DNA of 64,000 bases from assembly GCA_029251375.1 (NCBI GenBank), contig JAQXDL010000018.1, positions 62,001 to 126,000 of the forward strand. Direction: 5' to 3'. The notes beneath the pieces are model-generated. The model was not told the DNA's origin, did no database searches, and saw only the letters and a program-made list of their open reading frames with translations. This DNA is from Pseudomonadales bacterium. GTDB lineage: Bacteria > Pseudomonadota > Gammaproteobacteria > Pseudomonadales > Azotimanducaceae. The position numbers were made by a program, and so were the translations under genes. Of this stretch, positions 9,899-18,966 are shown one piece after another. The first letter of the stretch is position 1. Every line of letters begins with the position of its first letter.

Positions 9899-10408
9899 AT
9901 GTCTAGCGCGGACAATTTAGGCGGCATAGGCAACATAGCTAACACAGGTAATTTCGTTCAACTGCAGTTAAATATTGGTCCATCTTGGTTGTATGTATGC
10001 CTTGTGTCGGCCGTCTATGGCCTGACAACGACGTTTTTCGTTTCTCTATTTGCGCACCACGCATCTTTTTTTTGGTGTGGACCTTTAGTTGTCACGGTGC
10101 TTTCCCAGCATTTTTATTTGGAACTGCGTCGGGCGTTAGTATGCAGCGACACGAGTATCCAACAGTTATATAAAACGCAAGCAGGCTACCGGTTACAACT
10201 GGCGAATGGCGATCAGCGCGCGGTGCAGTCGACCGGTAGAGGGTTTGTTTCCGCGTCGCTGTTAATCGCAGAATTTCAGGACGGCGCAGAGACGTTCGGC
10301 CTTACTCTGCTGCCTGATGCGCTTTCAAAGCAAGAGTATCGCCGAGCCAAGGCGCATTTTCTTTTGTACAGGCCGTCTAGCAAAGCAACGGGTAGTCTCG
10401 CGCTGTAA
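9899..10408 (+). CDS. ygfX: YgfX (CptA)-family membrane protein
   Basis: About 169 residues, with two adjacent hydrophobic segments near residues 25-65 (WLYVCLVSAVYGLTTTFFV, then a second segment) and a soluble tail ending in LLPDALSKQEYRRAKAHFLL, which matches the YgfX C-terminal pattern. It lies 10 bp after sdhE, the normal place for this gene. In E. coli the homologue is reported to affect cytoskeletal proteins, but whether that applies here is unknown. The start could also be GTG 9890. It converges with nadB. Confidence 0.72.
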   Translation: MSSADNLGGIGNIANTGNFVQLQLNIGPSWLYVCLVSAVYGLTTTFFVSLFAHHASFFWCGPLVVTVLSQHFYLELRRALVCSDTSIQQLYKTQAGYRLQLANGDQRAVQSTGRGFVSASLLIAEFQDGAETFGLTLLPDALSKQEYRRAKAHFLLYRPSSKATGSLAL

Positions 10409-10477
10409 TCAACTGGCCAATTTTGGCACACAATATTGAAACGCAAGCTGCGCCTCTCTTGGATTCGAGCGCCGTTG

Positions 10478-12115
10478 CTAGCCGAATCTTGGCGGCACCA
10501 GCACGGTGTCCTGTGGGTCGTCACTGAGCTCCGGAAAATCGAGCGTGTAGTGTAGGCCTCGACTTTCTTTGCGCTGAATGGCCGATCGAATGATAAGGTC
10601 TGCAACTGTCATCAGGTTTCTCAGTTCAATCAAGTCGCTGCTAATCTTGTAGTTACTATAATATTCGGCGACCTCCTGATTTAATAATTGAACCCTTCGC
10701 CTTGCTCGCTGTAGTCGTTTACTGGTTCGTACAATACCAACATAGTCCCACATGAAGCGTCGCAGCTCATCCCAATTATGTGCAATGACGACATCTTCAT
10801 CGGAGTCGGTCACTTGCGATTCGTCCCAGTCGGGAATTTTCCAGTCGTTGTTAGTAACCGAAGTTTTCAGAATGTCCGCCGCAGCAGACGTCGCAAAAAC
10901 CATACACTCTAACAGGGAGTTGCTAGCCATCCTGTTTGCGCCGTGTAAGCCCGTATAGGTCGATTCTCCGACGGCATACAGATGAGGAATATCAGTGCGT
11001 CCGTTGGTGTCAGTCATGATGCCGCCGCAGGTGTAGTGCGCGGCCGGTACGATCGGAATGGGTGATTGTGTGATATCGATACCGAGCGTGAGACATCGTT
11101 GGTAAATAGTGGGGAAATGGCTTTTGATGAACTCGGCAGGTTTGTGCGAGATATCCAAATGAATAAAGTCGCAACCTAAACGTTTCATTTCATGGTCAAT
11201 CGCCCGAGCAACAATGTCCCTTGGCGCCAGCTCGCCGCGCTCGTCAAACTTGTCCATGAATCGCGAGCCGTCCGGTAGTTTTAGATAGGCGCCTTCACCG
11301 CGCAGTGCTTCTGATATAAGAAACGAACGCGCTTCAGGGTGGTACAGGCAGGTAGGATGAAATTGGTTGAATTCCATGTTCGCCACACGACAACCCGCTC
11401 GCCAGGCCATCGCAATCCCATCACCTGATGCGGTATCGGGATTACTGGTGTAAAGATACACCTTGCTAGCACCGCCGGTGGCCAGCACAACGTGTTTAGC
11501 GCGAAACAGTTCGACATGCTGCGTTTTTAGATTGAGCACATAGGCTCCAATGCAGGCATTACCCGATTGGCCTATTCGATCCGTTGTGATTAGGTCAACC
11601 GCGACGAAGTGTTCAAATATTTCAATATTCTCGTGTTGCTCTATTCTCTGTTCAAGCTTAGAGGCTATTTCGCGGCCAGTTGCATCAGCTGCATGGATGA
11701 CTCGCCGATGGGTATGTCCGCCTTCTTTAGTTAAATGAAATTCTTTACTACCGTCTGGCTGAATCTCAGTATCGAAGTCGACACCTAGGTCGACAAGCCA
11801 GTTCACCACGTCCGTACTATTCTCAACGGTGAAGCGAACGACATCCTCTTGGCACAAACCTGCACCGGCATCTAAGGTGTCATCAATATGGGATTCAATG
11901 CTGTCGTACTCGTCGAGAACAGCGGCGACGCCGCCCTGAGCGTAATAGGTTGAGCCTTCGTTTGTGGCTTGTTTGCAAAGCATCGCAATGCTGTAGCTTT
12001 TCGGCAATTTTAATGCGGTGGTCATACCTGCAGCGCCGCTGCCGATGATCAAAACATCATGAATGTGAGACTTTGTGTTCAATGTTTTGGCATCATGTCG
12101 CAAAAGAGCGGGCAA
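10478..12115 (-). CDS. nadB: L-aspartate oxidase
   Basis: A 545-residue flavoprotein that oxidises aspartate to iminoaspartate, the first step of de novo NAD synthesis. It carries an N-terminal FAD-binding [11 protein letters not shown] motif, the [14 protein letters not shown] active-site segment and a second flavin motif, [14 protein letters not shown]. Length and C-terminal helical domain fit NadB rather than the larger SdhA or FrdA. Placement divergent from rpoE is conserved in gammaproteobacteria. The other de novo NAD genes are not in the window. Confidence 0.95.
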   Translation of the reverse strand: MPALLRHDAKTLNTKSHIHDVLIIGSGAAGMTTALKLPKSYSIAMLCKQATNEGSTYYAQGGVAAVLDEYDSIESHIDDTLDAGAGLCQEDVVRFTVENSTDVVNWLVDLGVDFDTEIQPDGSKEFHLTKEGGHTHRRVIHAADATGREIASKLEQRIEQHENIEIFEHFVAVDLITTDRIGQSGNACIGAYVLNLKTQHVELFRAKHVVLATGGASKVYLYTSNPDTASGDGIAMAWRAGCRVANMEFNQFHPTCLYHPEARSFLISEALRGEGAYLKLPDGSRFMDKFDERGELAPRDIVARAIDHEMKRLGCDFIHLDISHKPAEFIKSHFPTIYQRCLTLGIDITQSPIPIVPAAHYTCGGIMTDTNGRTDIPHLYAVGESTYTGLHGANRMASNSLLECMVFATSAAADILKTSVTNNDWKIPDWDESQVTDSDEDVVIAHNWDELRRFMWDYVGIVRTSKRLQRARRRVQLLNQEVAEYYSNYKISSDLIELRNLMTVADLIIRSAIQRKESRGLHYTLDFPELSDDPQDTVLVPPRFG

Positions 12116-12197
12116 GATTACACTAATTCAAACTTTGTTTTAAACCCACTGAGTTTTTTTAGCATAAAAATGTGATTTGTTGGTGTTTATGAGTGTC

Positions 12198-12263
12198 CTT
12201 GTTCTTGTTCTTGTTCTTGTTCTTGTTCTTGTTCCGGCTCTGGCTCTGGTTCTGATTCTGATT
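12198..12263 (+). repeat. Hexanucleotide tandem repeat (CTTGTT)6 with degenerate tail
   Basis: Six exact copies of CTTGTT (12198-12233) are followed by CCG and then degraded hexamers of the pattern GCTCTG/GTTCTG/ATTCTG. On the plus strand the array sits inside a 25-codon frame starting at ATG 12189 and ending at 12266 that would encode an almost purely Leu/Val peptide, but there is no ribosome site. The minus strand reads as Glu-Gln/Glu-Pro/Glu-Ser repeats without a start codon. Short exact arrays like this are prone to slippage. Confidence 0.85.
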
Positions 12264-12400
12264 TAAGTTCGCCGCGACATGTGGATTCTAATCAGGCATT
12301 TAGCGCAGCAGGCGAGGTGTACCTTATGGCGGCGGTAGATACATTAATGTCGGCGCAGCTGATATGATCGTGGCGTCAAAGTCGATTATTTAAAAGAAGC

Positions 12401-12427
12401 GAACTATAGCGTTGAACAACTGTCTAC
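12401..12427 (+). promoter_or_regulatory. Putative sigma-E promoter of rpoE
   Basis: GAACTA at 12401-12406, 16 bp, then TCTAC at 12423-12427. The known sigma-E consensus is roughly GAACTT-N16/17-TCTGA or TCAAA. It lies about 100 bp upstream of the rpoE GTG, suggesting autoregulation as in E. coli rpoE and P. aeruginosa algU. The -35 and -10 each differ from consensus at one or more bases. Confidence 0.5.
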
Positions 12428-12530
12428 CAACACATGGAGTGAATCGGCGGATCCACAAGCAACTCTCCTTTTCCGGTACGCGTTGCCGAAAAAATCTGTT
12501 TTCAGATCGTTTTGAGAAGGGGAACCGTTA

Positions 12531-13106
12531 GTGCCTAAAGAGGAAACCGATCGGCAATTAGTCGAGCGGGTCCAGCGCGGAGACAAACGAGCCTATGATG
12601 TATTGGTGCTGAAGTATCAGCACAAAATTGTCGGGCTTGTCAGTCGCTACCTGCGGGATCAAGACGAAGTGCAGGACGTGACACAGGAAGCATTTATTAA
12701 AGCCTACCGTGCCTTGCCGAATTTTAGGGGCGATAGTGCTTTTTATACTTGGTTGTATCGTATCGCGATTAACACAGCAAAAAATCATTTGGTGTCCCGC
12801 TCTCGGCGACCTCCGAGCACCGATATCGATATTGATGACGGCGAGTTTCAAGAAACCTCCGGCATTCTTAGTGATAATGAAGGCCCGGAGAACGTAATCG
12901 CTACCGATGAGCTGCGAACCGTTGTCTTTAACGCGATCGAGAACCTGGCGGAAGACTTGAAAGTGGCGGTTACCCTGCGAGAATTCGAAGGATTAAGCTA
13001 TGAAGAGATCGCCGTTGTGATGGAATGTCCTGTCGGTACGGTCAGATCAAGAATATTTAGAGCGCGGGAGGCGATCGAACGACAAATCGCTGAGCTCAAT
13101 GCCTAA
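12531..13106 (+). CDS. rpoE: RNA polymerase sigma-E factor (RpoE/AlgU)
   Basis: A 191-residue ECF sigma factor controlling the envelope-stress response. Region 2 includes DVTQEAFIKAYRALPNFRG and FYTWLYRIAINTAKN; region 4 includes SYEEIAVVMECPVGTVRSRI, all very close to AlgU/RpoE. The start is GTG 12531 with AGAAGGGGA about 8 bp upstream. It heads the rpoE-rseA-rseB-rseC-mucD set, but rseA begins about 240 bp later rather than immediately, which is unusual for this operon. Confidence 0.96.
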   Translation: MPKEETDRQLVERVQRGDKRAYDVLVLKYQHKIVGLVSRYLRDQDEVQDVTQEAFIKAYRALPNFRGDSAFYTWLYRIAINTAKNHLVSRSRRPPSTDIDIDDGEFQETSGILSDNEGPENVIATDELRTVVFNAIENLAEDLKVAVTLREFEGLSYEEIAVVMECPVGTVRSRIFRAREAIERQIAELNA

Positions 13107-13133
13107 TTTTATTCAGATTTGGGCTGACACGAG

Positions 13134-13161
13134 GGAACTTTTTGAGCAAAAGTTGCTCCAA
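13134..13161 (+). promoter_or_regulatory. Putative sigma-E promoter between rpoE and rseA
   Basis: GGAACTT at 13134-13140 is a perfect sigma-E -35 element; after 16 bp comes TCCAA at 13157-13161, an acceptable -10. The spacer contains a 6-bp palindrome (GAGCAA-AAG-TTGCTC, 13144-13158) that could be an operator or a weak hairpin. It lies about 190 bp before the likely rseA start and would give rseA-rseB-rseC its own stress-responsive transcript. Confidence 0.5.
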
Positions 13162-13349
13162 GCTAGAAGCATGTAGAAGAAAGGTAAGAGTGTTTGGTAG
13201 GGAAGTTGGAAAATCGACGGCCTACAAGGACCAAACATAGTAATCGAATATAAATATGTGAGAATAGAAAATAGTTTTTTTCATTATGAATGAGTCTCTG
13301 TAGCATTGAGTTACAGCAGATAGCGAACGTGAAAACTCGAGGATTCGGT

Positions 13350-14135
13350 GTGACGGAAAAGGTTAAAGAGTCCATATCAGCATTAGTGGACGAAGAGATA
13401 AGCGAGATTGAGGTGCATCGACTGCTGCGACAGTATGCCGATGATGACGATCTGCGGACAACTTTTGTTTCCTACCAGCAAATCCGAGCAGTAATTAAGC
13501 AAGAAAACCATCTTTCTCATGCGCAACATGTTGATCTGCATAGCAATATTTTAGCCGCCATCGAGTTAGAAGACGTGCCTGAGTTGTCTTCGCAAATCAT
13601 GGGTGAAGGCGAGCCCCGATTGGCTCAAAAGGGCGCAAGCAGAAAGACGGTCATTATGTTTCCCGAACGAATGAAAATGCCCGCAGCAGCGATGGCTGTT
13701 GCTGCTTCCATGGTTGTGGCAGTGTTTGTTGGCTTTAATGTGCTGGAAAATCCCGCCAATGTTGGCTCGCAAGGTGATGTGAACGGGCTTGCTGCAAACA
13801 ACGCTAGCAACACGGCGACTAATCCATCTATTAATGCCGCAATGAAAGGATCTCTCGATCGCTCTGTCGGCGAAGGGACGAACTCACCATCTCAAGTCAG
13901 TGCATCCGGCTTGCTTGATACTCAAGCGGTTTCAAATCAGGTCGCTATGCAGGACGGGGTGGGATCGGGTCTCCAATCAGAACTTATTGAAGTTAACGAT
14001 AGCCTTGGCGAATTACGAGAGCTCGATCCAAATAAACAGCGTCAACTGCGTCAGTACTTAAATCAGCATGATCGAAATATTCGCATGAACCCCTATGCGC
14101 GCACTGTCGATTATAAGCAACCGAAGCAAAAGTAG
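13350..14135 (+). CDS. rseA: Anti-sigma-E factor RseA (MucA-like)
   Basis: Single-pass inner-membrane protein that holds sigma-E inactive. The N-terminal region (TEKVKESISALVDEEISEIEVHRLLRQ) matches the sigma-binding domain of RseA/MucA. One hydrophobic segment (AAAMAVAASMVVAVFVGF) spans the membrane near residues 110-130, followed by a periplasmic tail. I choose GTG 13350, preceded by GAGGA at 13339-13343, giving 261 residues; an in-frame ATG at 13290 would add 20 residues unlike the family. On stress, DegS-type cleavage and then RseP (present at 56.6 kb) would degrade it. Confidence 0.88.
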   Translation: MTEKVKESISALVDEEISEIEVHRLLRQYADDDDLRTTFVSYQQIRAVIKQENHLSHAQHVDLHSNILAAIELEDVPELSSQIMGEGEPRLAQKGASRKTVIMFPERMKMPAAAMAVAASMVVAVFVGFNVLENPANVGSQGDVNGLAANNASNTATNPSINAAMKGSLDRSVGEGTNSPSQVSASGLLDTQAVSNQVAMQDGVGSGLQSELIEVNDSLGELRELDPNKQRQLRQYLNQHDRNIRMNPYARTVDYKQPKQK

Positions 14136-14138
14136 CCG

Positions 14139-15173
14139 ATGAAGCCTATTTTTCAACTCCCTGTGATGATAGCGCTAGGGCTGTCAGCTGGGTATAGCTG
14201 CGCCGATCAGTTGCAGCAATCTGTAGAAAAGGGGCTGTCTCAAGAAACCATACCTCAGCCCAATCAAACGCCGTCAACCAACACGTTGACTCAAGGTCTC
14301 TCCGCAGCGCAATGGCTGGAAAAGATGGATACTGCTCAAAGAGAGCTGTCCTATCGCGGTACATTTATTTATATGCGCGGCGCACAATTTGAAACCGTTG
14401 AGGTCGCACACCAGTTTGTCGATGGGCAACAAAGAAGGCGACTTACCAGTATTAGTGGTCCTGAGCGGGAAATTATTCATAGTGATGACGAGGTTATTTG
14501 CCGCCATTTGCCCGATAGCGTGTTTGATCTCGATCATGATTTACCGGTAGGTCCGTTTTCCTCGGTGTTCAGTAAAATTCTAAGTTCCAATCATGCGATG
14601 TATCAAATAACCATGAGGGGTACGGGCAGAATAGCGCGTCGACCAGCTGTCAAAATTCGCATCACACCTCAACATGAAGACCGCTACGGCTATCAGATTT
14701 GGTTAGACCAAGAAACCGGACTTTTACTTCGATCTGATTTGGTGAATCGCGGCCGAGTGCTCGAGTTGTTTCAGTTTGCTGATATTGAAGTAGGGCAAGA
14801 ACTCGATGCGTCAATTTTTGTCGCAACCATGAATGGAGAGGCGCAAAGTCACTCGCTCGTGCAGCGTACGCCTCGATTAGCGTTGAGTGGTAAACCCAAA
14901 AACTGGAAAGTTTCTTGGGTACCTAACGGCTTTAAGGCGGTGAACCCTCACAATGGCAGTGGGATGGTTTTTTCTGATGGTATAGCCAATTTGTCAGTGT
15001 TTGTTGAACAAAGTATCAACACGAGCTTGGGTGACATGCACACGTCTGTTGGTGGTACTGTTGTGTTAACGCGCCAAATAAAAGGCTCGTCGCAGCAGAT
15101 CACTGTTGTTGGTGAAGTGCCCGTGTCGACTGCTCAGAAAATAGCAGAATCTATCGAACCTGTTATTTACTAG
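14139..15173 (+). CDS. rseB: Sigma-E regulatory protein RseB (MucB)
   Basis: A 344-residue periplasmic protein with an N-terminal signal peptide ending near SAGYSCA. It begins 3 bp after rseA. The mature part has the MucB/RseB pattern: AAQWLEKMDTAQRELSYRGTF at the start of the large lipoprotein-carrier-like domain and a smaller C-terminal domain from about residue 220. RseB binds the periplasmic part of RseA and protects it from proteolysis until lipopolysaccharide or lipid signals displace it. Confidence 0.93.
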   Translation: MKPIFQLPVMIALGLSAGYSCADQLQQSVEKGLSQETIPQPNQTPSTNTLTQGLSAAQWLEKMDTAQRELSYRGTFIYMRGAQFETVEVAHQFVDGQQRRRLTSISGPEREIIHSDDEVICRHLPDSVFDLDHDLPVGPFSSVFSKILSSNHAMYQITMRGTGRIARRPAVKIRITPQHEDRYGYQIWLDQETGLLLRSDLVNRGRVLELFQFADIEVGQELDASIFVATMNGEAQSHSLVQRTPRLALSGKPKNWKVSWVPNGFKAVNPHNGSGMVFSDGIANLSVFVEQSINTSLGDMHTSVGGTVVLTRQIKGSSQQITVVGEVPVSTAQKIAESIEPVIY

Positions 15174-15187
15174 CGGGTGTTCCGATT

Positions 15188-15610
15188 TTGACGGTTCATA
15201 GTGGCAAATTGTTAGACAACAAAATCGTACAGTTTCCTAAGGCAGGTTGTTCTTCCTGCAGTCAGGCGTGTCGCCAATCTGATTCCATTAGCATTGAACT
15301 ACCTGCGTCAGAATTACGTAAATTGGTAGGGTCACAGCAAGTCGAACTCGTTATGAACACAAAGATGCAGATGAAACTCTTAGTGAACTCGATTTTATTA
15401 CCTTTGTTTGGTTTCGTTGCAGGTGCGCTTGTCGCAGATTTTTTACACATCAACGATTTGGCGGCGTTGGGATGCTCTCTGGTTGGCCTAGCGCTTGGTG
15501 TGCTCGCCTGTCGACGTTTCTCGTATGCCCACCTGCAAATCTCGGATCCTTCAGTTTTAGAAAGTTCAGCAATTTCAGTAAGAGAAACAATTTCAGTAAG
15601 ACAAACATAG
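15188..15610 (+). CDS. rseC: SoxR-reducing/sigma-E regulatory protein RseC
   Basis: A 140-residue inner-membrane protein of the RseC/MucC family. A Cys-rich N-terminal segment (GCSSCSQAC) is followed by two transmembrane helices near residues 60-105. The family modulates sigma-E activity and is linked to the Rsx/Rnf electron-transfer system. The start appears to be TTG 15188 without a strong ribosome site. The last 12 codons before the stop contain an 18-bp tandem duplication giving ISVRET-ISVRQT. Confidence 0.85.
   Translation: MTVHSGKLLDNKIVQFPKAGCSSCSQACRQSDSISIELPASELRKLVGSQQVELVMNTKMQMKLLVNSILLPLFGFVAGALVADFLHINDLAALGCSLVGLALGVLACRRFSYAHLQISDPSVLESSAISVRETISVRQT
15571..15606 (+). repeat. 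18-bp tandem duplication in the 3' end of rseC
   Basis: Two adjacent 18-bp copies differ at one base (AATTTCAGTAAGAGAAAC and AATTTCAGTAAGACAAAC). The duplication keeps frame and adds six residues to the cytoplasmic tail of RseC. It ends 15 bp before the protease start. Confidence 0.85.
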
Positions 15611-15620
15611 AGGTAAAACC

Positions 15621-17021
15621 ATGCTGCGCACTTGTCGAATAACTTTTTTATCGTGTTTTGTAGCGATATTCACGTCAGTGTTAATGGTGTCAGGTGTTAG
15701 CGCTAAGTCTTTCCCTGAATTCACAGAATTGGTTGAGGTTGCATCGCCGGCTGTTGTTAACATCACAGCGATTCGGAATAATTCAAGCAACCGACAAGCC
15801 GTACCGGATCAGCAACAGGTGCCTGAAATATTTAGACGTTTCTTTGGCAACCCTGGGCAGAATGCACCTAGACCTTCGCGCGGTTCAGGATTCTTGATCT
15901 CTTCAGACGGTTATATATTGACGAACAATCATGTTGTTGAAGAGGCGGACCAAATTTTGGTTGCCTTGAGCGATAGGCGAGAGCGCGAGGCTGTGCTTGT
16001 CGGCGCGGACCCGCTGTCAGATTTAGCGTTGTTAAAGATCGACGAAGACGATTTATCATCGATCAAGATTGGTAGTTCAGAACAACTGAAAGTGGGTGAA
16101 TGGGTCATGGCAATCGGTTCGCCGTTTGGTTTCGAGTTGTCAGTCACCGCCGGCATAGTGAGTGCAAAAGGACGTAGTTTGCCCGACGAAAGTGGTAACT
16201 ACGTCCCTTATATACAGACGGACGTGGCGATTAATCCGGGTAACTCCGGGGGACCGTTATTGAATTTAGATGGTGAGGTTGTCGGTATCAACTCGCAGAT
16301 CTTTACGCGCTCTGGAGGCTTTATGGGTTTATCTTTTGCGATACCTATCGATGTCGCAATGGAGGTCGCGGATCAACTGAAAACCACAGGGCAGGTGTCA
16401 AGAGGCTGGCTGGGTGTGCTTATCCAGCGCGTTGACAGAGACTTAGCAGAGTCTTTTGGTCTTGATAGAGCATCTGGTGCCCTGGTAACAGACGTCTTGC
16501 CGGATAGCCCTGCAAAGGCGGGTGGCTTAATGCCAGGGGATATCATTCTTGAATTCAATGGCCGAAAAATCGATCTGTCCTCGGATCTACCCCATGTCGT
16601 TGGACGAACTCCTGCGGAAACAGTCGTCGATGTCGAAGTCATGCGAGCTGGTAAGCCCACAACGCTGAAAATTGAGATTGGCCTGTTGCCCGATCAGCCA
16701 CAACGAATAGCAGCTGGATTAGCTGAAGGCCTTTCCCAAAATCGATTGGGCATTGAGGTTGAGGCTTTGACCGATACGCAATCTGAGCGTTTCAAGGTTG
16801 ACGAAGGTGTGCTGATTACGAGGATTGGTGATGGGCCGGCGAGTACGGCCGGTTTGCAGCCAGGTGACGTCATCACAACGCTTGACGGTGATGCGATTAG
16901 CTCCGTCAGTCAATTCGAAAAGCTTGTTCGCGAGTTGCCAGCGGATAAAGCGATTCCGATAAGAGTTGTCCGCAACGAGCGACCTGAATTTCTGGTCATT
17001 AAAGTGCCGTCTGCAGAGTAG
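15621..17021 (+). CDS. mucD: Periplasmic serine protease of the Do/HtrA family (MucD-like)
   Basis: A 466-residue protein with a signal peptide (cleavage near VSGVSA), a trypsin-like domain with triad His104 (TNNHVV), Asp134 (SDLALL) and Ser209 (GNSGGP), and two PDZ domains from about residues 270 and 375. HtrA-type proteases degrade or refold damaged envelope proteins. Its place after rseC matches mucD of Pseudomonas. It could equally be named degP or degQ. The two-PDZ layout separates it from single-PDZ DegS. Confidence 0.92.
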   Translation: MLRTCRITFLSCFVAIFTSVLMVSGVSAKSFPEFTELVEVASPAVVNITAIRNNSSNRQAVPDQQQVPEIFRRFFGNPGQNAPRPSRGSGFLISSDGYILTNNHVVEEADQILVALSDRREREAVLVGADPLSDLALLKIDEDDLSSIKIGSSEQLKVGEWVMAIGSPFGFELSVTAGIVSAKGRSLPDESGNYVPYIQTDVAINPGNSGGPLLNLDGEVVGINSQIFTRSGGFMGLSFAIPIDVAMEVADQLKTTGQVSRGWLGVLIQRVDRDLAESFGLDRASGALVTDVLPDSPAKAGGLMPGDIILEFNGRKIDLSSDLPHVVGRTPAETVVDVEVMRAGKPTTLKIEIGLLPDQPQRIAAGLAEGLSQNRLGIEVEALTDTQSERFKVDEGVLITRIGDGPASTAGLQPGDVITTLDGDAISSVSQFEKLVRELPADKAIPIRVVRNERPEFLVIKVPSAE

Positions 17022-17043
17022 TTTAGTGAATAATATTTACCGT

Positions 17044-17075
17044 CTATTTGAAGGAGTTCGAGTGCCTTCAAATAG
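17044..17075 (+). other. 11-bp perfect inverted repeat after mucD
   Basis: CTATTTGAAGG (17044-17054) and CCTTCAAATAG (17065-17075) pair perfectly around a 10-nt loop, 22 bp after the protease stop. No T tract follows, so it is not a classical terminator. It may be an RNA stabiliser, a rho-dependent end or a protein-binding site before lepA. Confidence 0.5.
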
Positions 17076-17140
17076 GCGTTCGCCGGCTGTTTATTCGCGT
17101 AAACTGATAGATTCCTATAGACTCCACGGCTTTTCAGCCT

Positions 17141-17167
17141 GAACTGGTTTAGACCTTTATAATCTGA
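17141..17167 (+). promoter_or_regulatory. Weak candidate sigma-E-like site at the lepA start
   Basis: GAACTG (17141-17146), 16 bp, TCTGA (17163-17167). The spacing and -10 match the sigma-E pattern, but the -10 overlaps the lepA ATG, so a transcript would begin inside lepA and could serve only downstream genes such as lepB. A TATAAT at 17158-17163 overlaps it. This may well be chance. Confidence 0.2.
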
Positions 17168-18966
17168 TGTTCGAAACTCAATATATAAGAAATTTTTCAA
17201 TTATTGCCCACATTGACCATGGTAAATCGACCCTCGCGGATCGCTTCATCCAGATGTGTGGCGGACTAACTGAGCGCGAGATGGGCAATCAGGTGCTTGA
17301 TTCGATGGATATCGAAAGAGAGCGTGGCATCACCATTAAGGCTCAGAGTGTGACGCTGCATTACACGGCAGACAACGGTCATACCTACCAGCTCAACATT
17401 ATTGATACCCCGGGCCATGTCGATTTTAGTTATGAAGTTTCTCGCTCCATGGCTGCGTGCGAAGGCGCGTTGCTCGTCGTTGATGCTGCGCAAGGTGTCG
17501 AAGCACAGTCAGTTGCGAATTGTTATACGGCGATCGAACAAGGCCTGACTGTGTTGCCGGTATTAAATAAAATCGATTTACCGCAAGCAGACCCCGACAC
17601 TGTGTGTCAGGAAATAGAAGAAATTATTGGTATCGATGCGACCGGTGCAATTCAAGTCAGTGCGAAGACGGGCTTGGGTGTGAAGGAGCTTTTAGAGGAA
17701 TTGATCGAAGTCATTCCACCTCCAGCGGAAACCCGTGAAGAAGATCCACAAGCATTAATTATTGACTCTTGGTTTGATAATTATCTCGGTGTCGTGTCGT
17801 TGATCCGATTAACTCAAGGCAAGCTTGCCAAGAAAGATAAGATTATCCTGAAGACTTTAGGCAAAGCTCATCAGATTGATGCAATAGGTATATTCAACCC
17901 GAAGCGTCATGAAACGGGGGTACTGCGAGCCGGTGAAGTCGGCTTTATGGTTGCGGGCATTAAAGATGTTAAAGGCGCACCCGTCGGCGATACGATTACC
18001 CTAGCATCGACACCTGATGTGCCGGCCCTACCAGGATTTCAAAAAGTTAAACCGCAGGTTTTTGCCGGTATGTTTACTGTCAGTGCCGACGACTTTGAAG
18101 ACTTTCGAGACGCCCTCGAGAAGCTTACTCTGAATGATGCATCCTTGGTCTATGAACCGGAAAGCTCTGACGCGCTGGGTAACGGCTTCCGCTGTGGTTT
18201 TCTCGGTATGCTGCATATGGAAATCATTCAGGAGCGTTTGGAGAGAGAATATAATCTCGACCTGATTACCTCGGCACCGACGGTAATCTACGAGATAGAA
18301 ACAAAAAATGGCGTCACCAAAAAGGTCGATAATCCTTCTCAGCTGCCTGACCCTTCTACTATCCAGGAAATGCGCGAGCCAATCGTTAGAGCCAACATGT
18401 TAGTTCCGCAGGAATACCTAGGCGGGGTTATTACCATGTGCGTAGAGCGTCGTGGCGTGCAGAAAGATATGCAGTTTGTTGGTAAGCAGGTTGCAGTCAC
18501 CTATGATTTGCCCATGAACGAAGTGGTGTTGGATTTCTTCGATAAATTGAAATCTGTGAGCCGTGGTTATGCCTCTTTAGATTACGGCTTTGATCGTTTC
18601 GAGGCTGCGGATCTTGTCAGACTCGACGTGCTAATTAATGGTGATAAAGTTGATGCGTTGGCGATCATTGTTCACCGCGATGACTCAAAATCAAAAGGCT
18701 TTGCGCTCACGAAAGCCATGAAGGGGTTAATTCCGCGTCAAATGTTTGACGTTGCTATACAAGCGGCGATCGGAGGCCAAATTATTGCCCGTCAAACCGT
18801 CAAGGCATTGCGTAAAAATGTTACGGCCAAATGTTATGGTGGTGATATTTCCCGGAAGAAGAAACTGTTAGAAAAGCAGAAAGCGGGTAAAAAGCGCATG
18901 AAACAAGTAGGAAATGTTGAGATCCCCCAGGAGGCTTTCCTCGCCGTACTCAAGGTTGATAAATGA
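17167..18966 (+). CDS. lepA: Elongation factor 4 (LepA)
   Basis: A 599-residue translational GTPase acting on ribosomes. G1 (AHIDHGKST), G3 (DTPGHVDF) and G4 (NKID) motifs lie in the first 140 residues. The C-terminal LepA-specific domain includes the stretch ending [15 protein letters not shown]. The start at 17167 aligns with the conserved [15 protein letters not shown], although no good ribosome site precedes it. It overlaps lepB by 4 bp (ATGA), the usual lepA-lepB arrangement. Confidence 0.97.
   Translation: MFETQYIRNFSIIAHIDHGKSTLADRFIQMCGGLTEREMGNQVLDSMDIERERGITIKAQSVTLHYTADNGHTYQLNIIDTPGHVDFSYEVSRSMAACEGALLVVDAAQGVEAQSVANCYTAIEQGLTVLPVLNKIDLPQADPDTVCQEIEEIIGIDATGAIQVSAKTGLGVKELLEELIEVIPPPAETREEDPQALIIDSWFDNYLGVVSLIRLTQGKLAKKDKIILKTLGKAHQIDAIGIFNPKRHETGVLRAGEVGFMVAGIKDVKGAPVGDTITLASTPDVPALPGFQKVKPQVFAGMFTVSADDFEDFRDALEKLTLNDASLVYEPESSDALGNGFRCGFLGMLHMEIIQERLEREYNLDLITSAPTVIYEIETKNGVTKKVDNPSQLPDPSTIQEMREPIVRANMLVPQEYLGGVITMCVERRGVQKDMQFVGKQVAVTYDLPMNEVVLDFFDKLKSVSRGYASLDYGFDRFEAADLVRLDVLINGDKVDALAIIVHRDDSKSKGFALTKAMKGLIPRQMFDVAIQAAIGGQIIARQTVKALRKNVTAKCYGGDISRKKKLLEKQKAGKKRMKQVGNVEIPQEAFLAVLKVDK

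Larger units (their letters stand above)
12116..12530. other. Divergent nadB/rpoE intergenic region
   Basis: This 415-bp gap carries promoters for both directions. From left to right it holds an AT-rich stretch next to nadB, a hexanucleotide tandem repeat (12198-12263), about 130 bp with nothing I recognise, a sigma-E-like promoter (12401-12427) and an rpoE leader with a small AT-rich hairpin (ATCTG-TTTT-CAGAT, 12494-12507) before the AGAAGGGGA ribosome site. Confidence 0.6.

Noticed and set aside
12186-12290. Minus-strand Glu-Gln/Glu-Pro/Glu-Ser repeat frame
   Set aside because: The frame opens after a stop and has no start codon, only about 33 codons. It is explained by the hexanucleotide repeat.
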